Below are positions 5,240 to 9,430 of a stretch of 9,430 nt of DNA, piece by piece; within the stretch, counting starts at the first letter, position 1, and each line of letters starts with the position of its first letter. A program made the translations under genes and the position numbers. The stretch is taken from contig JAPPQG010000077.1 of assembly GCA_028816945.1 (NCBI GenBank), forward strand, positions 9,737 to 19,166. Reading direction: 5' to 3'. Origin of the DNA: Alphaproteobacteria bacterium. Lineage in GTDB: Bacteria > Pseudomonadota > Alphaproteobacteria > RS24. The notes below the pieces were generated by a model. That model did no database searches, was not told the origin of the DNA, and saw only the letters and a program-made list of their open reading frames with translations.

Positions 5240-8200
5240 GAAATGCCCTTATCAAGCCTATTTAAGGCAGCATCCATGTCAGCATTAGCTAACACATGCC
5301 ATTTTGTTGTGCTAGTCCATATGAGTTGGCAGCGCACGGGCTTATTGGGTTTCGCCGCGGCGACAAGGGCGCGGTAGATGGCCATTTGCTTAATATAGGC
5401 TTGCGGTATGGATTGGCTGTCTTGCGGCGGGGTGCGGTCTGTTTTGTAATCGGCAAGCAATATTTCATCCGCCATTTCCACATAGCAATCAATACGACGA
5501 GAAAATTCGCGAACTGCCCCAGAAGGTAAAGTCAATTCGCCAGCAATAGGAACTTCCGCGCGGCTGTGCGGGCCAAAAAGGGGCGCGAGCGCAGGTTCAT
5601 CAATAATGGCGAGGGCTTCTTTGATAAATATTTCACATTCAGCATCATCAAATTCGCCGCTATGGGTGGCAAGAAAAGCTTTTGCGCGGGCAAGGCGCGC
5701 AGGCGGCGCAGTTTTAGCAAGCATTTCTATGAGTCGGTGAATAAGCGTACCACGCAATAAAGCACGGTCAGTTACTTGTGACGGATCATCAATATCCAAA
5801 ACGGGCACTTCAATAGGGGCTGTTTGGTTCAGCCAAGCGGGCGTCTTAAATTTGGTCTTTTTTGTGACGGGTGTTATTTGTGCGTCGGCAAAACCCGCCT
5901 CCCCTTTGCGCCAAATTACGCCTTGTTTAGTATCCATGCGTTTGCCATTTTTTGCCATAATTTTATGCGCTAATGCATACCAACTATCATCAGGGGGTGA
6001 TTTGCGATTGGCACCAATCCAGCCACCAATATAAAGCCTATCGCGGGCGCGTGTCATCGCGACATAAAATAATCTTTTATGCTCTTTTGCTTGTAATTTT
6101 TTTTCCAATTCATCAGCCGATTGGCTTAACGCATTTTGCTCTGCTTTTTTTGTTTTCCAAATAGGCAGGCGGTTTTCAACAATAGCAAGTGGTTCGTGGT
6201 GGCTAGCTGACTTATAAGAAGGGCGACATGTATCAGGCATAAATATAATGGGTGCTTCCAACCCTTTTGCGCCATGTATTGTCATAATGCGCACGGCACC
6301 ACTTCCTTGTTCCATATCGCGTTTGACTTCCACTTCGCCACGCATAATCCAATGCAAAAAACCCTGCAATGAGGGCGGGGAATGGCGTTCATATTCCAAA
6401 GCTAAATTGAGAAATTCATTAAGCGGGTCATTTATTTCCATGCCAAGCCGCCCAATTAAATCTTTGCGTCCCTTTTGCACTTCCAACAAACGCATATAAA
6501 ACTCAAACGGTGGCAGATAATCGGCATAAGACAACATATCCTCAATGCGTGCCAATGCAGATTTTATAGATTGTGGGGCTTGTTTTTTTCCAGCGGCTTG
6601 GCGCAAACGGGTAATAAGAGCTGTCTTATCACGCTTATAACATAATTCATAAAGCACCTCCTCACTTATACCACCTAGCGGGCTACGCAAAAAACAAGCT
6701 AAGTTGAAATCATCCTCTGGCAAAAGAGCCACATGGCCGGCCGCGATTAAATCCATAATCGCAATTTGTTCCGTCAATTTCATGCGGTCAGCCCCCGTGA
6801 CGGGAATGTTGAATCTTTTTAAGGCACGCAACATAGCAGGCACAAAGGGTTCGCGGTGCTGAACTAAAATTAAAATATCACTTGCTGTAATGTTTGTTTG
6901 CGGGTTTTTGAGCCACTCATTTATTTGTTCTGCAATGCGCTCAGCAAGGCGCATATAGGCGGGGGTGGGCGCATTTATTGTCTCGGGCAAAACCCATAGA
7001 TTATCTGTCTCTGCCCTTTGCGACTCCTCAATATCCCAAAGTTCGACAAGCCCTGTTTCTTCTTGGCGATAGACTTCATGCGTAATGTGTTGCTTTTGCT
7101 GTGTGAGACTATTTTGCATAAATGGCAAATGACATATCCAATCAACAACGGTTAAAATCTCTGGTGTCGAGCGGCGCGACAAATTAAGGGCAATATCATG
7201 GAATTTTTGTGCGGCATTTTCTGCTTGGCTCTTAAAATAAGTGCGCATGCTATCAAAGGCAGTCGGGTCGGCTCCTTGAAAACGGAAAATAGATTGTTTC
7301 TCATCACCTACGGCAAATATGGTGCGCACAATTTCTTGCCTTGTATCCCTCTCTTGTCGTGTGTCCCTCTCTGGTCTTGTATCTCTTTCTTGTCGTGTGT
7401 CACCGGCAAAAAATTCCTCAGCCAAAGCTTGAATTAACCCCCATTGTTGCAGGTTTGTATCTTGTGCTTCATCGACTAAAATATGGTCTAGCCCACCATC
7501 TAATTTATAAAGCACCCAAGCCGTTGCCTCATTTGTTCTTAGAAGAGCAGAAGTTTTTTCAATCAAATCATCATAATCTAGCTGGCCTAATTCTTGTTTG
7601 CGCTCGGCAAATTTTGCTAACAAAATATCGGCAAAGCAATAGATAGCAAGCGTCATATGGGCGCATTGGGCTTTATAATATAGTTCTCTTTTTGCTAGAT
7701 ATAATTGCGTCCATTTTTCGATGCGTTTAGCAATAGCGGGGTTGCGTTGCTCAAATGTTTTTGTTATTGGCTGTTTGCGCGGCCCACTATCTCGCGTAAA
7801 AAATATTGTGTGCAAATTCGCCCAAATCTCATCAACATCTCTCGGCTTTGCCTGCATGCTCGCCAATAAATGTGTTAAACGCTGGGCATGCGTTTGGTCT
7901 TTTTTTTTCGAAGATTTAGAAAGTTGTATCATGGCCTGTTTTATATGGTCTGGATTTATTTTCCCTATCACATCAACTATAATCTCTGCTGGTTCAGGCA
8001 CATTATCTGTAAAGCCTAATTTTTTTAATAAATCCGCTTTGCGTTTAGCGGGCGATAAAACTGCAAATAGGCTACGATATTTGATAATATGTTTCGCCAA
8101 TTCAGTAAATTGCGATTCTAAAAAATGGCGCAAGAGCAGATTCAGTGCCTCTCTTAAAGTTTGCGTTTGCGGGTCGGCTAATATGTCGCGGCGCACCTGA

Positions 8201-8694
8201 TAGGCTAATTCAGCGGCTTGTCGTTCATCCAATAATTCAAAACGAGGCGACACACCCGCCTCTAATGGAAAGCGATGCAGAAGCGATTCGCAAAAAGCAT
8301 GAATGGTTTGTATTTTTAAGCCGCCCGGTGTCTCTAAGGCTTTGGCAAAAAGCGGACGCACTTTTTTAATTTGCGCTTTTGTTGGCACTTTGCCAATGCG
8401 TTCCGTCATGGCTTGTTTTAATTCATCATAGGGCAAAACAGCCCACGCACCTAATAATTGGAAAAGTCGTTCTTGCATTTCGGCGGCTGCCATGCGTGTA
8501 TAGGTTAGACATAATAGCCGTTCAGGCGGTGTGCCTTCTAACAACAAGGTGACCAATCGTGTGACCAAAACATAAGTTTTACCTGAGCCAGCATTTGCCG
8601 ATACCCAAGCTGAGACGGACGGGTTGGCGGCTTGATGAGGCTGTTTAACCACATTTTTGTCTATCTTTTCAGTTAAGCTTTTGTGCTGTGCCAT
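5236..8694 (-). CDS. addA: Double-strand break repair helicase-nuclease subunit AddA (alphaproteobacterial type)
   Basis: This 1152-residue subunit of AddAB is a UvrD-like 3'-5' helicase fused to a RecB-family nuclease; the complex resects broken DNA ends for RecA loading. Helicase motifs are intact: Walker A ANAGSGKT (33-40), Walker B VDEAQDT (D408, E409), VGDEKQSIFRFQGA (462-475), MTIHGAKGLE (H807) and VAMTRARDR (M880-R886). The C-terminal nuclease shows GTLIHRLIE (H986), RIDCYVE (D1069) and ADYKTD (D1082, K1084), so it should be active. An odd array DTRQER/DTRPER/DTRQER/DTRQE (432-454) lies between the Walker B motif and VGDEKQ, where relatives have a short loop. The start codon is 2 nt after the addB stop, and its ribosome binding site (GAGG) lies within addB, which suggests translational coupling. 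It was distinguished from RecB and UvrD by the addB neighbour and the nuclease end. Confidence 0.96.
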   Translation of the reverse strand: MAQHKSLTEKIDKNVVKQPHQAANPSVSAWVSANAGSGKTYVLVTRLVTLLLEGTPPERLLCLTYTRMAAAEMQERLFQLLGAWAVLPYDELKQAMTERIGKVPTKAQIKKVRPLFAKALETPGGLKIQTIHAFCESLLHRFPLEAGVSPRFELLDERQAAELAYQVRRDILADPQTQTLREALNLLLRHFLESQFTELAKHIIKYRSLFAVLSPAKRKADLLKKLGFTDNVPEPAEIIVDVIGKINPDHIKQAMIQLSKSSKKKDQTHAQRLTHLLASMQAKPRDVDEIWANLHTIFFTRDSGPRKQPITKTFEQRNPAIAKRIEKWTQLYLAKRELYYKAQCAHMTLAIYCFADILLAKFAERKQELGQLDYDDLIEKTSALLRTNEATAWVLYKLDGGLDHILVDEAQDTNLQQWGLIQALAEEFFAGDTRQERDTRPERDTRQERDTRQEIVRTIFAVGDEKQSIFRFQGADPTAFDSMRTYFKSQAENAAQKFHDIALNLSRRSTPEILTVVDWICHLPFMQNSLTQQKQHITHEVYRQEETGLVELWDIEESQRAETDNLWVLPETINAPTPAYMRLAERIAEQINEWLKNPQTNITASDILILVQHREPFVPAMLRALKRFNIPVTGADRMKLTEQIAIMDLIAAGHVALLPEDDFNLACFLRSPLGGISEEVLYELCYKRDKTALITRLRQAAGKKQAPQSIKSALARIEDMLSYADYLPPFEFYMRLLEVQKGRKDLIGRLGMEINDPLNEFLNLALEYERHSPPSLQGFLHWIMRGEVEVKRDMEQGSGAVRIMTIHGAKGLEAPIIFMPDTCRPSYKSASHHEPLAIVENRLPIWKTKKAEQNALSQSADELEKKLQAKEHKRLFYVAMTRARDRLYIGGWIGANRKSPPDDSWYALAHKIMAKNGKRMDTKQGVIWRKGEAGFADAQITPVTKKTKFKTPAWLNQTAPIEVPVLDIDDPSQVTDRALLRGTLIHRLIEMLAKTAPPARLARAKAFLATHSGEFDDAECEIFIKEALAIIDEPALAPLFGPHSRAEVPIAGELTLPSGAVREFSRRIDCYVEMADEILLADYKTDRTPPQDSQSIPQAYIKQMAIYRALVAAAKPNKPVRCQLIWTSTTKWHVLANADMDAALNRLDKGIS
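7333..7401 (-). repeat. 18-nt in-frame tandem repeat within addA
   Basis: Nearly four copies of an 18-nt unit encode DTRQER, DTRPER, DTRQER and DTRQE. Copies 1 and 3 share GACACACGA, while copies 2 and 4 share GATACAAG. This alternation suggests that an 18-nt dimer was first made and then duplicated as a 36-nt block. The encoded peptide is highly charged and probably a surface loop or helix. The reading frame through the helicase core is maintained. Confidence 0.9.
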
Positions 8695-8696
8695 GC

Positions 8697-9430
8697 CTAT
8701 TTATCCTCGCCTTCTTCTATATCGCTCGACCATTCAGCCACCCGTGCTAAATGGTCATAATCATTCGCAAATTCTATCAGTTTCGGGCGTATATGGGGTT
8801 CATAAACTGTCTTTGGGTCGGCAAATGTCGCCAATAAATCTGTAACCCCTTGCAAAACTTCATCCATTATTTGGGTCGGGTTTTCAATAGGCTCGACCGC
8901 CCCTGCGGGATAGCCACCGTGCAAATAGACATGCTCTAAACGCTCAATCTGCCCCTGCCCTATATCCTCAAACCCACCCGCATGGGCGATAGCCGCTTCA
9001 AGTGGCATTTGCGGGGCTTTATGTTTTCTTATATCGGCGCGCGTGGGCGGGCGCGCTGTTTTATAATCTAATATAGAAATATGTTTTGTGTTTTCTGCAT
9101 CTGTATAGGTTTCAATACGGTCTGCTTTAGCGGATAGAGTAAAATGTTTGCCTGCAATGTCTAACTCTAATTCACCTTTAATCTCTGCATAGATTGTGAC
9201 ATTTTTATTTGCAGTCGCATCTTGTGTTATAGTGCGCCGCTCTTTTTCAAACTTTTCTAGCCATTCAAATAAGGCTTCAAAACGCGGCCGCCAAAACTGC
9301 AAAATATCGCGCGCGCTAGCCTCTTTTGTCGCTATTATTTGCGCTATATTTTGCAATTCACCGGCAACATTATCGGGCAATTTATCAGGCCATTGGCGGC
9401 AGAAATTTTCTAGCACTTTATGCAAAAATG
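8697..9430 (-). CDS. addB: AddB, C-terminal nuclease part (5' end beyond the window)
   Basis: This is the last 244 or so residues of AddB, partner of AddA in double-strand break processing; the gene continues past 9430. The visible part is the RecB-like nuclease domain. It begins at the conserved histidine of FLHKVLENF (codon 9422-9420), followed by the aspartate of SAKADRIE (codon 9122-9120) and the Asp and Lys of ILDYKT (9068-9060). The PQMPLEAAIAHAGGF stretch is typical of alphaproteobacterial AddB. The TTG at 9425 is an internal leucine codon, not a start, because the domain histidine follows directly and the frame stays open to the edge. No cysteine follows DYKT, so the C-terminal cysteine cluster that holds an iron-sulfur centre in Bacillus AddB is not present here. 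It ends two nucleotides before addA. A complete protein would be about 1000 residues. Confidence 0.92.
   Translation of the reverse strand, partial: FLHKVLENFCRQWPDKLPDNVAGELQNIAQIIATKEASARDILQFWRPRFEALFEWLEKFEKERRTITQDATANKNVTIYAEIKGELELDIAGKHFTLSAKADRIETYTDAENTKHISILDYKTARPPTRADIRKHKAPQMPLEAAIAHAGGFEDIGQGQIERLEHVYLHGGYPAGAVEPIENPTQIMDEVLQGVTDLLATFADPKTVYEPHIRPKLIEFANDYDHLARVAEWSSDIEEGEDK

Noticed and set aside
7721..8200. Plus-strand open frame of 159 codons opposite addA
   Set aside because: It lies wholly antisense to intact AddA helicase coding sequence and shows no recognisable domain.
9423..9425. TTG as the start of a separate short nuclease gene
   Set aside because: The frame is open to the window edge and the codon falls inside the conserved nuclease histidine motif of AddB.
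1..9430. A new defence, mobile or biosynthetic system
   Set aside because: Every substantial gene belongs to a known housekeeping or catabolic family; only the MBL protein lacks an assigned reaction.

Overview
The window reads as ordinary chromosomal DNA from an alphaproteobacterium of moderate to low GC. The main evidence is the gene order addB-addA-trxA on one strand, with an AddA and AddB tail that resemble the alphaproteobacterial type. A second line of evidence is a homogentisate-pathway operon ending in an MBL-fold gene whose altered metal motif I recall from alphaproteobacteria. The genus cannot be named from the sequence. All genes lie on the minus strand except one MarR-family regulator.

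Right part, read leftwards from 9430 to 4810: the C-terminal part of addB (the 5' end lies outside the window), the complete addA starting 2 nt after addB stops, and then trxA. AddA and AddB form the helicase-nuclease that resects double-strand breaks for RecA-dependent recombination. Both nuclease cores and the AddA helicase motifs are visible and look intact.

Centre, 4167-4776: a divergent control region and a MarR-family regulator on the plus strand. A perfect inverted repeat, TGATAGTTG-N6-CAACTATCA, lies between the regulator and the catabolic operon. It is the probable operator for both directions.

Left part, read leftwards from 4166 to 4: hmgA (homogentisate 1,2-dioxygenase), a fumarylacetoacetase, maiA (glutathione-dependent maleylacetoacetate isomerase) and an MBL-fold protein of unknown reaction. 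The first three convert homogentisate, from tyrosine and phenylalanine, through maleylacetoacetate and fumarylacetoacetate to fumarate and acetoacetate. The MBL protein has lost most ligands of the second metal site, so its role here is the main functional unknown.

The most striking unexplained signal is a recurrence of short tandem duplications. There are 18-nt units inside addA, 12-nt units inside maiA, 21-nt units in the hmgA leader, about 10-nt units in the leaders of the fumarylacetoacetase and MBL genes, and a 14-nt-period repeat between addA and trxA. Those inside genes have periods divisible by three and keep the frame. I see no mobile element, RNA gene, CRISPR array or phage gene, and no wholly new multigene system. 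No gene-free stretch exceeds 163 bases.
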